A stretch of 64,000 nucleotides of DNA from Crocinitomicaceae bacterium (lineage in GTDB: Bacteria; Bacteroidota; Bacteroidia; Flavobacteriales_D; Crocinitomicaceae): positions 186,001 to 250,000 of the forward strand of contig JAQWHI010000013.1 of NCBI GenBank assembly GCA_029249445.1, in the 5' to 3' direction. The notes below the pieces were generated by a model, which worked only from the letters and a program-made list of their open reading frames with translations, did not search any database and had not been told where the DNA came from. A program made the translations under genes and the position numbers. Positions 33,353 through 44,419 of this stretch are shown here, piece after piece (position 1 is the stretch's first letter; each line of letters opens with the position of its first letter).

Positions 33353-35221
33353 ATGGCAGAAAATCAATACACTGAGGACAATATTCGATCGTTAGATTGG
33401 AAGGAGCACATTCGTCTTAGGCCGGGAATGTATATCGGTAAGTTGGGTGATGGTTCGGCTGCGGACGATGGGATTTATATTCTCGTCAAAGAGGTCATAG
33501 ACAATTGTATTGATGAATTCGTCATGGGCAATGGGAAGCGCATTGACGTCAAGATTAAAGATGGAAAGGTAACAGTTCGTGACTTTGGTCGTGGAATTCC
33601 TCTTGGAAAAGTGAAGGATGTTGTCTCGAAGATGAACACAGGAGGGAAGTACGATTCAAAAGCGTTCAAGAAGTCGGTGGGGTTGAATGGTGTAGGTACG
33701 AAAGCCGTCAATGCCTTGTCGAGCCATTTCATGGTGTATTCTGTTCGGGATGGAGAGAAAGTTGAGGTTTCATTTAATCAAGGCAATGTGGTTCAAGAGC
33801 TGCCTGTTCAAAAAACAGAGGAGAGCAATGGAACCTACGTAGAATTTGTTCCAGACAATTCAGTATTCAAAAAGTATGCTTTTAAGACTGCATATGTTGA
33901 GAAGATGGTTTGGAATTATTGTTATTTGAATAGAGGTTTGACTATTAAGTTCAACGGGCAGTCATTTATTTCAAAGAATGGACTTAAAGATCTTCTGGAC
34001 AACAATATGGATGGTGACCCGTTGTATCCAATTATCCATCTCGAAGGTGATGATATCGAGGTGGCTTTCACACATGGGAAAACTTATGGTGAAGACTACT
34101 ATTCATTTGTTAATGGTCAGCATACGACACAGGGAGGGACTCATCAAAGCGCGTTTCGTGAATCTGTTGCAAAAGTCATCAAAGATTTTTACGGAAAGAA
34201 CTATGAAGCTTCAGATATACGTCAGTCGATTGTTGCTGCCGTTGCCGTGAAGGTCATGGAGCCTGTTTTTGAGTCACAAACAAAAACAAAATTGGGATCT
34301 CTAGAGATTGAGCCGGGTGGAAAGTCGATGCGTGCCTTTGTCAATGACTTCTTGAAGGAAAAACTTGATAATTTTCTTCACAGAAACCCCGATGTTGTAG
34401 AGACGCTTGAAAAGAAAATAAAGCAAAGTGAGAAAGAGCGTAAGGAGCTCTCTGGGATCCGGAAAATAGCTAGAGATAGGGCTAAAAAAGCGAATCTTCA
34501 TAATAAGAAGTTGAGAGATTGCCGTGTTCATCTTACGGATGCTAAAAATGACCGTCGAGAGGAAACTACCCTTTTTATTACCGAGGGAGACTCAGCGAGT
34601 GGTTCAATTACAAAGTCAAGAGATGTAAATACCCAAGCGGTATTTTCGTTGAAAGGAAAACCTTTAAACAGTTATGGCTTGACAAAAAAGGTCGTTTATG
34701 AGAATGAAGAGTTCAACCTGATTCAGGCCGCACTGAATATCGAGGATGATATGGATGATTTGCGTTACAACAAAATTGTAATTGCAACGGATGCTGATGT
34801 TGATGGAATGCACATTCGAATGCTCTTGTTGACCTTTTTTCTTCAATTTTTTCCTGACTTAGTGAAAAGGAATCATGTTTATGTTCTTCAAACTCCGTTA
34901 TTCCGAGTTCGCAACAAAAAAAAGACGATTTATTGTTACTCGGATGAGGAACGCCGAACTGCGATCTCTGATTTGGGGAAAAATCCTGAAATTACCCGGT
35001 TTAAAGGGCTTGGAGAAATATCACCCGATGAGTTCAAGCACTTTATCGGAGAAGATATTCGATTGGAACCTGTGATGTTATCTAAAGAGGCATCAATTGA
35101 TTCTATTCTTTCCTATTTCATGGGGAAAAACACACAGCAGCGTCAAGAATTTATTATTGATAATTTGCGCGTTGAGGAAGCGGTAGAAGACGATAACGAA
35201 GAATTAGAAAAAGCATCTTAA
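33353..35221 (+). CDS. parE: DNA topoisomerase IV subunit B
   Basis: ATPase subunit of a type IIA topoisomerase, 622 residues. GHKL ATP-site motifs are [16 protein letters not shown] and [14 protein letters not shown] (residues about 45-120). The TOPRIM domain has TEGDSASGS (about residue 404) and [12 protein letters not shown] (about 482). Its product acts with the ParC encoded 2 nt downstream to separate linked chromosomes. The length and pairing with a ParC type subunit favour ParE over GyrB. A TATCTTTG box lies 25 nt upstream of the ATG. Confidence 0.93.
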   Translation: MAENQYTEDNIRSLDWKEHIRLRPGMYIGKLGDGSAADDGIYILVKEVIDNCIDEFVMGNGKRIDVKIKDGKVTVRDFGRGIPLGKVKDVVSKMNTGGKYDSKAFKKSVGLNGVGTKAVNALSSHFMVYSVRDGEKVEVSFNQGNVVQELPVQKTEESNGTYVEFVPDNSVFKKYAFKTAYVEKMVWNYCYLNRGLTIKFNGQSFISKNGLKDLLDNNMDGDPLYPIIHLEGDDIEVAFTHGKTYGEDYYSFVNGQHTTQGGTHQSAFRESVAKVIKDFYGKNYEASDIRQSIVAAVAVKVMEPVFESQTKTKLGSLEIEPGGKSMRAFVNDFLKEKLDNFLHRNPDVVETLEKKIKQSEKERKELSGIRKIARDRAKKANLHNKKLRDCRVHLTDAKNDRREETTLFITEGDSASGSITKSRDVNTQAVFSLKGKPLNSYGLTKKVVYENEEFNLIQAALNIEDDMDDLRYNKIVIATDADVDGMHIRMLLLTFFLQFFPDLVKRNHVYVLQTPLFRVRNKKKTIYCYSDEERRTAISDLGKNPEITRFKGLGEISPDEFKHFIGEDIRLEPVMLSKEASIDSILSYFMGKNTQQRQEFIIDNLRVEEAVEDDNEELEKAS

Positions 35222-35223
35222 AT

Positions 35224-37977
35224 ATGGCTGACGAAAACGAAAAGTTAGATGGGGAAGAGGCGAAAACGTCGAATGGTGAATCATTTGATGATCAAGAGAA
35301 TTTGTCAGATGATGAATCAATAGATGAATCTGCTTTTGGAGATAAAGTTGTTGATGAAAAGATAATCCCAGTTGGTGGGCTTTATGAAAGCTGGTTTCTT
35401 GATTATGCTTCTTATGTTATTTTAGAACGTGCTGTTCCTTCGCTTTTTGATGGTTTCAAACCCGTTCAGCGGCGGATTCTTCATTCAATGAAGGAAATGG
35501 ATGATGGTCGTTACAATAAGGTTGCCAACATTATTGGTAACACGATGAAATACCATCCCCATGGAGATGCTTCAATTGGAGATGCTTTGGTTCATTTGGG
35601 GCAAAAAGATTTACTCATTGATTGTCAAGGAAACTGGGGAAATACACTCACAGGTGATCGAGCTGCTGCTCCCCGTTATATTGAGGCACGAATATCTAAA
35701 TTTGCGTCTCACGTTGTTTTCAATGCCAAGACAACAAGTTGGTTGAAAAGTTACGATGGAAGAAACGATGAACCAGAGCAGCTCCCTGTAAAATTTCCGT
35801 TATTGCTGGCACAAGGTGCAGAGGGAATTGCCGTTGGTATGGCATGTAAAATAATGCCTCATAATTTTGTGGAGTTGATAGAACAATCAATCAATCATCT
35901 GCGTGGCAAAGGAGTTAAGATTTTTCCTGACTTTGCGAATGGCGGAATGATTGATGTTTCGAATTATAACGATGGCTTAAGGGGAGGGAAAATCCGCTTG
36001 CGTGCAAAAATTCGTAAGGAGAACAACAAGACCTTGGTTGTCACAGAACTTCCATATGGAACTACGACTTCGTTGATCGATTCCATTCTAAAGGCCAACG
36101 ACAAGGGAAAAATTAAAATAAAGAAGATTGAAGACAACACGGCTGCTATGGCGGAGGTAATTATCCATTTAGCGAGCGGAGTATCTCCAGATAAAACCTT
36201 AGATGCTCTTTATGCATTTACCGATTGTGAGGTCTCTATTTCTCCCAATTCTTCGGTGATTGATGGCGACAAGCCACGTTTTATTGGAGCTTCTGAGATT
36301 TTAAAAATCAATACCGACAATACAGTTGATTTGCTGCGTAAAGAATTGGAGATTCGTCTTGCAGAATTGGAGCGTCAGTGGCACATGTCTACTTTGGAAA
36401 AGATTTTTATCAATGAGGAAATGTATATCGACTTCAAAGAATACAGCAATAAGGAGAGTCTTTATGAGTACCTCTACAGAGCTTTTAAACCTTTCCTTAA
36501 ACAACTTATTCGAGAAATTGAGGACGAGGACTTACACAAGCTTACGCAAATTCCAATGATCCGTATTACTCGTTTCGATGCGAATAAGGCGGACGACAAC
36601 ATTGCTAAAATCGAATCCGAAATTGAAGTTGTAAAGGACAAGCTGGCAAACTTAATCGATCATGCAATCGATTATTTTAAAGATTTAAAGAAACGTTTTG
36701 GAAAAGGGAAAGAGCGAAAAACTGAAATTAAAACTTTTGACTCAATAAACGCCACAAAAGTGATTATTGCGAACAAGAAATTGTACGTTGATTATGAAGA
36801 GGGATTTGTAGGGTATGGGTTGCGCAAAGCAGAATACATCACCGACTGTTCTGATATCGATGATGTCATTATTTTCTTTGCTTCAGGTAAAATGATGGTG
36901 ACCAAAGTCTCGGATAAAAAATTCGTTGGGAAAGGAATTATCTATGTGAGCGTTTGGAAGAGGGGAGACGTCCGTACGATTTACCATATGATGTATCAAG
37001 ACGGTAAGGGCGGCGCTACAATGATGAAACGATTTACTGTCAAGTCAATTACGAGAGATACCGAATACGACTTAACAAGAGGTACAAAGGGGTCTAAAAT
37101 GCTCTATTTCAATGTGCATCCCAACGGTGAACGAGAAGTGGTGACAGTTGTACTAAGAGCACGCCCTCATTTAAAGCGATTGAAATTCGATGTGGATATG
37201 GGAGACCTCTTGATCAAAGGACGCGGTGCCGCAGGAAATCGAGTTACGAAAGAAATTGTGTCAAAAATTGTTTTGAAAGAAGTTGGAGGATCAACACTTG
37301 CTGCGCGAAAAATTTGGTACGATACCGTTGTCGGTCGATTGAACGACGACGAGCGTGGTAAGTTTCTTGGGGATTTCAAGGGAGAAGACAAGATTTTAAC
37401 CCTATACAAAACGGGTGAATACCGTCTGAGTAATTTTGATTTATCAACGCATTTTGATGACGACATGATCCACATTGAAAAATGGCATCCGAACCGACCT
37501 ATTTCGACAATTTACTTTGATGGTGCAAAAGAATTGCATTATGGGAAAAAATTCTTGTGTGAAATCACAGCAGATAAGAAAGTGTCCTTTATCTCTGAGG
37601 CGGAGGGATCACATATGGATGCAGTTTCAACTGGTTTTAAGCCAAAGTTCAGGGTTGTCTATAACAAGCTGCTAAAAGCAACGAAGAATTTGCCGGATAC
37701 GATAATAAATTTTGATGATTTCATTGATGTAAAAGGGATGAAGTCGCAAGGAAATCAAGTGACCAAGTTGAAGGTAAAAGAGATTGTTTTGGACCATCCA
37801 ATTGAAGAGTCAGCTGATGAGATGTGGCCAGAAACAACCCCCAAAAAGGAGGTGGGTGTAGATCAAAATCCTGAAAATCAACCGATTGAAGCGAAAGAAG
37901 ATGAGGTGGCAAAAACGGTAGAATGGGATTTACAGAAGAAAGAAGATGAGGATCCCGATCAACCCAAATTGTTTTAG
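35224..37977 (+). CDS. parC: DNA topoisomerase IV subunit A
   Basis: DNA-cutting subunit of topoisomerase IV, 917 residues. An acidic N-terminal extension of about 45 residues precedes the core. FKPVQRRILHSM and the active-site Tyr in RAAAPRYIEARIS (about residue 151) mark the winged-helix domain. The tower and long coiled-coil with a Lys-rich region follow (about 480-500), then a C-terminal pinwheel region and an acidic tail ending PDQPKLF. It is the distal gene of the parE-parC operon. Confidence 0.93.
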   Translation: MADENEKLDGEEAKTSNGESFDDQENLSDDESIDESAFGDKVVDEKIIPVGGLYESWFLDYASYVILERAVPSLFDGFKPVQRRILHSMKEMDDGRYNKVANIIGNTMKYHPHGDASIGDALVHLGQKDLLIDCQGNWGNTLTGDRAAAPRYIEARISKFASHVVFNAKTTSWLKSYDGRNDEPEQLPVKFPLLLAQGAEGIAVGMACKIMPHNFVELIEQSINHLRGKGVKIFPDFANGGMIDVSNYNDGLRGGKIRLRAKIRKENNKTLVVTELPYGTTTSLIDSILKANDKGKIKIKKIEDNTAAMAEVIIHLASGVSPDKTLDALYAFTDCEVSISPNSSVIDGDKPRFIGASEILKINTDNTVDLLRKELEIRLAELERQWHMSTLEKIFINEEMYIDFKEYSNKESLYEYLYRAFKPFLKQLIREIEDEDLHKLTQIPMIRITRFDANKADDNIAKIESEIEVVKDKLANLIDHAIDYFKDLKKRFGKGKERKTEIKTFDSINATKVIIANKKLYVDYEEGFVGYGLRKAEYITDCSDIDDVIIFFASGKMMVTKVSDKKFVGKGIIYVSVWKRGDVRTIYHMMYQDGKGGATMMKRFTVKSITRDTEYDLTRGTKGSKMLYFNVHPNGEREVVTVVLRARPHLKRLKFDVDMGDLLIKGRGAAGNRVTKEIVSKIVLKEVGGSTLAARKIWYDTVVGRLNDDERGKFLGDFKGEDKILTLYKTGEYRLSNFDLSTHFDDDMIHIEKWHPNRPISTIYFDGAKELHYGKKFLCEITADKKVSFISEAEGSHMDAVSTGFKPKFRVVYNKLLKATKNLPDTIINFDDFIDVKGMKSQGNQVTKLKVKEIVLDHPIEESADEMWPETTPKKEVGVDQNPENQPIEAKEDEVAKTVEWDLQKKEDEDPDQPKLF

Positions 37978-38018
37978 TTTTTTTCATTTTTTTGTCTTTA
38001 GTCTGTATCCGAAGGTTG

Positions 38019-38049
38019 TTGACAATATCACGTCTTTGAATTATCTTTG
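38019..38049 (+). promoter_or_regulatory. Promoter for rocD
   Basis: TTG (38019-38021), a 20-nt spacer, then TATCTTTG (38042-38049). The rocD ATG lies 57 nt downstream. Confidence 0.68.
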
Positions 38050-38106
38050 CACTGAATTGGATGATTTCTCTCCAGATAATGAGGAAAGGATGAATCGTTC
38101 TCCGCA

Positions 38107-39420
38107 ATGAGCGAATTTTCAAAACAACAAAATAAGAGTCTTATGATGGAGAAAATGACATCAGGTCAATTAATCGATTTAGAAGATAAATATGGAGCCC
38201 ACAATTACCATCCTTTGGAGGTCGTGCTTGAGCGTGGAGAAGGAGTTCATGTTTGGGATGTAGAGGGTAAAAAATATTATGATTTCCTTTCAGCGTATTC
38301 TGCTGTGAATCAAGGTCATTGTCATCCAAAAATTGTTGGTGCTATGGTTGATCAAGCCAAAACGTTGACTTTGACTTCGAGAGCTTTTTACAATGATGCA
38401 TTAGGGCCTTATGAGAAATTTGTGACGGAATATTTTGGTTTTGATAAAGTTCTCCCGATGAATACAGGTGCAGAAGCTGTTGAGACGGCTATTAAACTCT
38501 GCCGTAAATGGGCATATGAGGTGAAAGGAATATCAGAGGATGCTGCTCAAATAATTGTTTGTGATAATAATTTTCATGGGAGAACTACTACCATTGTTTC
38601 GTTCTCGAATGATGCAGTTGCGAGCAAGAATTTCGGTCCATTCACGCCTGGATTTATTCGCATCCCATACAACGATTCTGATGCTTTAGAACGAGCGTTA
38701 AATGAAAATGATAACGTTGCAGGGTTTTTAGTCGAACCTATACAAGGTGAAGCAGGTGTCTTTGTTCCGGATTCAGGATACATCGAAAAAGCCAAAGAAT
38801 TGTGTGCAGCCAATGGAACATTGTTCATCGCTGATGAAGTTCAAACAGGAATTGCACGAACTGGTTCCTTGTTGGCAGTTTGCGGTGATTGTAATTGTGG
38901 AAATACCTGTGAAAAAGATTCAAATACCTACGTTAAACCGGATATATTGATACTTGGGAAAGCAATTTCTGGAGGAGCCTACCCTGTTTCGGCTGTTTTG
39001 GCTGATGATTCGATTATGAATGTCATAAAGCCAGGTCAACATGGGTCCACATTTGGAGGTAATCCTGTTGCAGCAAAAGTAGCTGTTGCAGCCTTGGAAG
39101 TCGTTCGTGATGAGAAACTGGCTGAAAATGCGCGCCGTTTGGGTGTGATATTCCGTAAAGAGATGAATCGAATCATTGATTCGACAGACCTTGTTCTTAA
39201 AGTTAGGGGACGTGGATTGCTAAATGCGATTATCGTTAATGATACAGAGGAGAGTGAAACAGCATGGAATCTCTGTGTTGCACTCAAAGAAAATGGACTG
39301 CTTGCGAAACCTACGCATGGCAATATCATTCGTTTTGCGCCTCCGCTTGTTATGAATGAGCAGCAATTGATGGAATGTGTTTCTATCATTGAGAAAACTA
39401 TTAATGAATTCAAACAGTAA
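38107..39420 (+). CDS. rocD: Ornithine aminotransferase
   Basis: PLP enzyme that turns ornithine and 2-oxoglutarate into glutamate semialdehyde and glutamate. The 437 residues show class III aminotransferase motifs: [39 protein letters not shown], and the PLP-binding Lys in [13 protein letters not shown]. Between the Asp and Lys motifs lies a Cys-rich insert with [10 protein letters not shown], a possible metal site. It has its own consensus promoter and ends one base before the phosphohexomutase gene. Confidence 0.9.
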   Translation: MSEFSKQQNKSLMMEKMTSGQLIDLEDKYGAHNYHPLEVVLERGEGVHVWDVEGKKYYDFLSAYSAVNQGHCHPKIVGAMVDQAKTLTLTSRAFYNDALGPYEKFVTEYFGFDKVLPMNTGAEAVETAIKLCRKWAYEVKGISEDAAQIIVCDNNFHGRTTTIVSFSNDAVASKNFGPFTPGFIRIPYNDSDALERALNENDNVAGFLVEPIQGEAGVFVPDSGYIEKAKELCAANGTLFIADEVQTGIARTGSLLAVCGDCNCGNTCEKDSNTYVKPDILILGKAISGGAYPVSAVLADDSIMNVIKPGQHGSTFGGNPVAAKVAVAALEVVRDEKLAENARRLGVIFRKEMNRIIDSTDLVLKVRGRGLLNAIIVNDTEESETAWNLCVALKENGLLAKPTHGNIIRFAPPLVMNEQQLMECVSIIEKTINEFKQ

Positions 39421-39421
39421 A

Positions 39422-40819
39422 ATGTCAAAAAAAATAAAATTTGGAACGGACGGTTGGAGAGCAATAATTGCTGATGATTATACTGTCGAAAATGTTGCAA
39501 GGGTGAGCATTGCAACTGCAGATTGGCTTAAAAAGAACTTCGATAATCCGAGTGTCGTAATCGGTCACGATTGCAGATATGCAGGAGAGTTGTTCATGGA
39601 AACGGCAGCCAAAGTTTTTGTCGATGCAGGAATTACAGTTAAAATGGCGTATGGCTTTGTTTCGACACCGATGGTCTCATTAGCTGCAGTCAAAATGGGT
39701 TGTTCCATAGGGGTCGTAATTACGGCCAGTCACAATCCTCCCTCTTACAACGGATTTAAATTAAAATCGCACCATGGTGGCCCTTTGTCTCCAGAAAAAG
39801 TGCAAGAAATAGAAGATATCATCCCAGATCACAGTGGGTTCGATCCGAAAACCGTTTCATTGAAAAATGATTTGGTTACAATTGTTGATTTGGAGACGAT
39901 GTATGTTGACCATGCAAAGTCAAATTTTGATCTTGATGCAATCGAGAAGTCAGGATTGAAATTGGCATATGACGCAATGTATGGGGCGGGTCAAAATGCA
40001 CTCAAAAGGTTGCTACCTAACATTGAGTTTATTCATTGCGAAAGTAATCCGTCTTTCATGGGACAGGCTCCAGAACCGATAGCCAAAAACTTACAAGAAC
40101 TTGAAGCGTTCATTAAGGAGAATGGTTCTATTGATTGCGCTCTGGCCACTGATGGTGATGCAGATCGAATAGGTTTATACAACGGCAAAGGTGAGTTTAT
40201 TGATTCACATCATATTATTTTACTTCTAATTCATTATTTGAAACATTACAAAGGAATGAGTGGAAAAGTGGCGACTGCATTCAGCACAACACCTCGTGTT
40301 AAAGTGATGTCTGACCATTATGGACTTGACTCTGAAGTTGTCAAAATAGGATTTAAATACATTGCAAGTATAATGGTTGAAGAAGATGTGCTTGTAGGAG
40401 GAGAAGAATCTGGAGGAATTGCCACAAAAGGTCACATTCCAGAGCGTGATGGAATTTGGATGGGATTGATTATTTGGGAGTTCATGGCAAAATCAGGAAA
40501 ATCACTTGATGATTTAATCCGTGAGGTATATGATATTGTTGGACCATTTAAGTTTGAAAGAAGTGATTTACATATTACCGAAGAATTAAAACAGCGCATT
40601 GTCAGTAATTGTAAGAATGATGTTTACAAGCAGTTTGGCGAATATACAGTGAAAGAAGTGGGTACAATTGATGGGTTCAAATACTTTTTCGATGAAAACA
40701 GATGGGTAATGATTCGACCTTCGGGAACAGAGCCAGTATTGAGAACCTACGCTGAAGCTCCAACTTTAGAAGAAGTTCGTAAGATTCTTCAGGTGACGAA
40801 AGAAACAATTTGTAATTGA
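39422..40819 (+). CDS. Alpha-phosphohexomutase (phosphoglucomutase/phosphomannomutase)
   Basis: A 465-residue member of the alpha-D-phosphohexomutase family, which moves phosphate between C6 and C1 of hexose phosphates. It opens IKFGTDGWRAIIADDYT. The catalytic phosphoserine lies in VVITASHNPPSYNGFK, the Mg-binding loop is DGDADRIG, the sugar loop GGEESGG, and the phosphate site RPSGTEPVLR. The start at 39422 is one base after rocD; a longer frame inside rocD is rejected. Its preferred sugar is not clear. A separate GlmM is encoded at 61.2 kb. Confidence 0.9.
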   Translation: MSKKIKFGTDGWRAIIADDYTVENVARVSIATADWLKKNFDNPSVVIGHDCRYAGELFMETAAKVFVDAGITVKMAYGFVSTPMVSLAAVKMGCSIGVVITASHNPPSYNGFKLKSHHGGPLSPEKVQEIEDIIPDHSGFDPKTVSLKNDLVTIVDLETMYVDHAKSNFDLDAIEKSGLKLAYDAMYGAGQNALKRLLPNIEFIHCESNPSFMGQAPEPIAKNLQELEAFIKENGSIDCALATDGDADRIGLYNGKGEFIDSHHIILLLIHYLKHYKGMSGKVATAFSTTPRVKVMSDHYGLDSEVVKIGFKYIASIMVEEDVLVGGEESGGIATKGHIPERDGIWMGLIIWEFMAKSGKSLDDLIREVYDIVGPFKFERSDLHITEELKQRIVSNCKNDVYKQFGEYTVKEVGTIDGFKYFFDENRWVMIRPSGTEPVLRTYAEAPTLEEVRKILQVTKETICN

Positions 40820-40837
40820 GAACGGATATAAAGAGAT

Positions 40838-41890
40838 ATGGGTTCAACATTTGGAACAATATTTAGAGTAAGTACATTCGGAGAATCGCATGGGGTTGCC
40901 ATTGGTGGCATTATCGATGGCGTTCCGTCCAATGTTCCTATTGATATTGAAGCAATCCAATTAGAGTTAGATAGACGTAAACCTGGACAGTCTGAAATTG
41001 TTACACAGCGAAAAGAGTCGGATCGTGTTCAGATTCTTTCAGGCATTTTTGAGGGGAAAACAACAGGTACGGCAATAGGATTTCTGATTCCTAATACGGA
41101 TCAAAAGTCAAAAGATTACGATCATATCAAAGATGTTTTTCGTCCTTCTCATGCAGATTATACCTACAGTAAAAAGTACGGGAATCGCGATTATCGTGGA
41201 GGAGGAAGGTCTTCGGCAAGAGAAACCGCCTGCAGGGTCGTTGCTGGGGCTATTGCCAAGAAAATTCTTGAACGGGAGGGGATTTCTATTGTGGCTTATG
41301 TAGATCAAGTAGGAAGCATCAAATTAACAGGACCGATAGACCACAATGAAATTAACAGTAATGTTGTTCGCTGTCCAAATAAAAAGGATGCTGAGCAGAT
41401 GATTGAATTGATACAAGAAGTGCGTAAAAAGGGAGATACAATTGGTGGAAGCATTGTTTGCCAGATCAATCAAGTCCCTGCTGGTCTTGGTGAGCCGGTT
41501 TTTGACCGTTTGCATGCAGATCTTGGAAAAGCGATGCTATCTATTAATGCTGTTAAAGGTTTTGAATATGGTAGTGGCTTTTCGTGTGTAGAGATGAAGG
41601 GATCAGAACACAACGATATTTTTAATACTGACGGAAGCACGCAGACAAATCATTCGGGTGGAATACAAGGTGGAATTTCCAATGGAATGCCCATCAATAT
41701 GAGAATTGCTTTCAAACCTGTTGCTACAATTATCCAGGAGCAGCAGTCCATTAGTACAAGCAATCAGCAGGTTACTATGGAAGGAAAGGGAAGGCATGAT
41801 CCGTGCGTAGTTCCGAGGGCAGTTCCAATTGTTGAATCTATGGCAGCAATAACAATTTTGGATTTCTTTTTACGGAACAAAGCGCGTTAA
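40838..41890 (+). CDS. aroC: Chorismate synthase
   Basis: FMN-dependent last enzyme of the shikimate pathway, forming chorismate from EPSP. The 350 residues hold all three family signatures: [17 protein letters not shown] (N-terminal), [16 protein letters not shown] in the first third, and [18 protein letters not shown] near the end, plus [11 protein letters not shown]. It follows the phosphohexomutase by 18 nt and is probably co-transcribed with rocD. No other aro gene is near. Confidence 0.96.
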   Translation: MGSTFGTIFRVSTFGESHGVAIGGIIDGVPSNVPIDIEAIQLELDRRKPGQSEIVTQRKESDRVQILSGIFEGKTTGTAIGFLIPNTDQKSKDYDHIKDVFRPSHADYTYSKKYGNRDYRGGGRSSARETACRVVAGAIAKKILEREGISIVAYVDQVGSIKLTGPIDHNEINSNVVRCPNKKDAEQMIELIQEVRKKGDTIGGSIVCQINQVPAGLGEPVFDRLHADLGKAMLSINAVKGFEYGSGFSCVEMKGSEHNDIFNTDGSTQTNHSGGIQGGISNGMPINMRIAFKPVATIIQEQQSISTSNQQVTMEGKGRHDPCVVPRAVPIVESMAAITILDFFLRNKAR

Positions 41891-42014
41891 TTCGATATCA
41901 TAAGTAGCACTATTCGTCGCTTTATTTTAAGGAAAGGAGCTTCAATCAATAATCGGAACGAATTCGGATGAGTTTGCTCAAAAAAGAAGTATCTTCGTTC
42001 TTCAAACAAATGAT

Positions 42015-42488
42015 ATGATTCAGCGCATTCAAACATTATATCTCGCGATTCTAATACTGTTGGTCTCTATTGTGTCCACAGGCACATCACTTTTTAGTTT
42101 TATAAGCGAAACTTCCAAGTTTACGTTCAGTTCCTTCGGCATTACCGAGTATTCATTAGATGGAAAATTTATTCAAACAGAGACTTTTCCAATTTTTGTT
42201 GGGACCATTGCCTTGGTATTGTTGAGTTTTTTGTGCTTGATGTCGTACAAAAATATAAACCGACAATTCAAGTTGGGTAGATTGGTGTTTTTCATATATT
42301 TTTTGAGCTTGCTCTCTATCTTCCTCCTTTCTGTTTTTGGTGATCGTTTGTTGGATGTTTCCAGTTCATCAAGAGAAATGGGAGTGGGCTATTTTTTATT
42401 TATCGCTGGATTTCCATTTTCATTTCTTGCGAATATTGGAATAAAACGAGACAAAAAATTGTTGGATTCTTTAGACCGTTTGCGTTAA
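42015..42488 (+). CDS. DUF4293 membrane protein
   Basis: The 157-residue protein has four membrane helices (about 8-30, 58-78, 90-112 and 122-142). The opening MIQRIQTLYLAILILL is characteristic of the Bacteroidota DUF4293 family, whose role is unknown. A TATCTTCG box with one mismatch lies about 25 nt upstream. It ends 3 nt before the ABC-F gene and is likely in one operon with it. Confidence 0.83.
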   Translation: MIQRIQTLYLAILILLVSIVSTGTSLFSFISETSKFTFSSFGITEYSLDGKFIQTETFPIFVGTIALVLLSFLCLMSYKNINRQFKLGRLVFFIYFLSLLSIFLLSVFGDRLLDVSSSSREMGVGYFLFIAGFPFSFLANIGIKRDKKLLDSLDRLR

Positions 42489-42491
42489 TCG

Positions 42492-44363
42492 ATGAATTAT
42501 TTATCCATTGAAGGTATTACTAAATCGTTTGGAGAACGTGTATTGTTTGAGGACATCACTTTTGGTATTGAACAAGGACAAAAAGCAGCAATTGTCGCAA
42601 AGAATGGAAGTGGTAAAACAACACTTTTAAAGTGCTTGTTGGATCAGGAACCTGTGGATGAAGGTCGCATTGTGTTCCGTAAAGATCTCAGAATTGCATT
42701 CATGGAGCAAAATGAAGAATTGAGTGCAAAACATACCATTCTCGAGGAAGTTTTTTCCCATGATTTACCGGAACTTCAGGCAGTAAAAGAATACAACTAT
42801 GCAATGCGACTTGAGGATGAAGAGTTTATCAAATCTTCGTTTGAAGCAATAACGGAATTGAATGCATGGGACATCGAGGTGCGGGTCAATCAAATTTTAT
42901 CGGTACTTAAATTAAATGATACAAATAAGCGCATTTCCACCCTCTCAGGTGGACAGAAAAAGCGTGTTGCTCTGGCGAAAGTACTCATTGCAGAGCCTGA
43001 TTTTCTAATTCTTGATGAGCCGACGAATCACCTTGATCTTGATATGATAGAATGGCTTGAAGAGTATTTGTCTAAGTCCAAATCAACAATTTTAATGGTG
43101 ACGCACGATCGTTATTTTCTTGAGGTGGTTTGTGATACGATTATTGAATTGGAGGGCAAGTCAATTTACAAGTACAAAGGGAATTTTTCATACTATCTGG
43201 AGAAGAAAGCTGAACGACAAGAACAATTAGAGGCTACAATCGAGAAAGCAAAGAATCAATTTCGAAAGGAATTGGATTGGATGCGCCGTCAGCCAAAGGC
43301 GAGAGGAACCAAACAAAAAGCTAGGATTGATGCTTTTTATGACACCAAGAAGGTAGCCAAGCAACGGATTGATAAAGATGAACTCGATATTCCAGTAAAA
43401 ATGGAGCGTCTGGGGACTAAAATACTTGAACTTCATAAAATTGGAAAGTCCTTTGGTGATATAAAAATTCTCAATGAGATGTCCTATGTTTTCAAACGCC
43501 AGGAACGTATTGGAATTGTCGGAAACAATGGTTCGGGGAAGTCGACATTTTTGAACATGATATTGGGAATTGAAGGTGTTGATAAAGGAAAAATTGTAAC
43601 TGGTGAAACCGTTGTTTTTGGTTATTACAATCAGGAAAATCTACACACAGAATCCGACCAAAAAGTCATCGATGTTATTCGTGATATTGCCGAGTACATT
43701 CCACTTGAGAAAGGTCGCCAAATGTCGGCTGCGCAATTTCTTGAGAAGTTTCTATTTCCGCGTGAGATGCATTACAATTTCGTCGATAAATTAAGTGGCG
43801 GAGAGAAGCGTCGATTAAAATTAATGACGGTGCTCATGGAAAATCCAAATTTTCTTATTCTTGATGAGCCAACCAATGATTTAGACATCTTCATAATGAG
43901 TGTATTGGAGGACTATTTGCGCAGTTTTCAAGGATGTTTGATTGTTGTTTCTCATGACCGCTATTTTATGGATAAAATGGTGGATCATATGTTTGTATTT
44001 AAAGGCAATGGTGAAATCAGTGACATTTCAGGAAACTACAGTGCTTACCGAAAGAAATTGATTCAAGAAGCGCGTGCGACGAAGAAAAATGAATCGAATA
44101 AAAAAGCGATAACTGAACGTCAAGTTGAAATCAAGGGTGAAAAAGATAGGAAAAAGCTTTCTTACAAGGAGCGCAAAGAATTTGAAGGACTCGAATCTGA
44201 AATAGCACTTCTTGAATCAGAGAAAATAAAATTAACCCAGCTTCTCTCACAAACTGACGCATCCAACGATCAATTGATGACTGCAGGAGAGCGTTTATCT
44301 GAGGTGGTCACCGAACTCGAGGAGAAGGAGTTTCGATGGCTAGAATTGTCGGAGTACGAGTAG
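42492..44363 (+). CDS. ABC-F family ATPase (Uup-like)
   Basis: Soluble 623-residue protein with two ABC domains and no membrane segment. Domain 1 has KNGSGKTTL, LSGGQKKRVAL and LILDEPTNHLD. The linker (about 240-300) is Lys/Arg-rich, as in ABC-F factors. Domain 2 has GNNGSGKSTF, LSGGEKRRLKL and LILDEPTNDLD. The C-terminal 70 residues form a coiled coil like the Uup DNA/RNA-binding tail. ABC-F proteins act on ribosomes or, for Uup, in replication and ribosome maturation. It has its start 3 nt after the DUF4293 gene. Confidence 0.92.
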   Translation: MNYLSIEGITKSFGERVLFEDITFGIEQGQKAAIVAKNGSGKTTLLKCLLDQEPVDEGRIVFRKDLRIAFMEQNEELSAKHTILEEVFSHDLPELQAVKEYNYAMRLEDEEFIKSSFEAITELNAWDIEVRVNQILSVLKLNDTNKRISTLSGGQKKRVALAKVLIAEPDFLILDEPTNHLDLDMIEWLEEYLSKSKSTILMVTHDRYFLEVVCDTIIELEGKSIYKYKGNFSYYLEKKAERQEQLEATIEKAKNQFRKELDWMRRQPKARGTKQKARIDAFYDTKKVAKQRIDKDELDIPVKMERLGTKILELHKIGKSFGDIKILNEMSYVFKRQERIGIVGNNGSGKSTFLNMILGIEGVDKGKIVTGETVVFGYYNQENLHTESDQKVIDVIRDIAEYIPLEKGRQMSAAQFLEKFLFPREMHYNFVDKLSGGEKRRLKLMTVLMENPNFLILDEPTNDLDIFIMSVLEDYLRSFQGCLIVVSHDRYFMDKMVDHMFVFKGNGEISDISGNYSAYRKKLIQEARATKKNESNKKAITERQVEIKGEKDRKKLSYKERKEFEGLESEIALLESEKIKLTQLLSQTDASNDQLMTAGERLSEVVTELEEKEFRWLELSEYE

Positions 44364-44419
44364 TTTTCGGTAACTAATACCTGTCAGTTCTCATGTGAAA
44401 AGAGTTTCTTTCTGACTTT

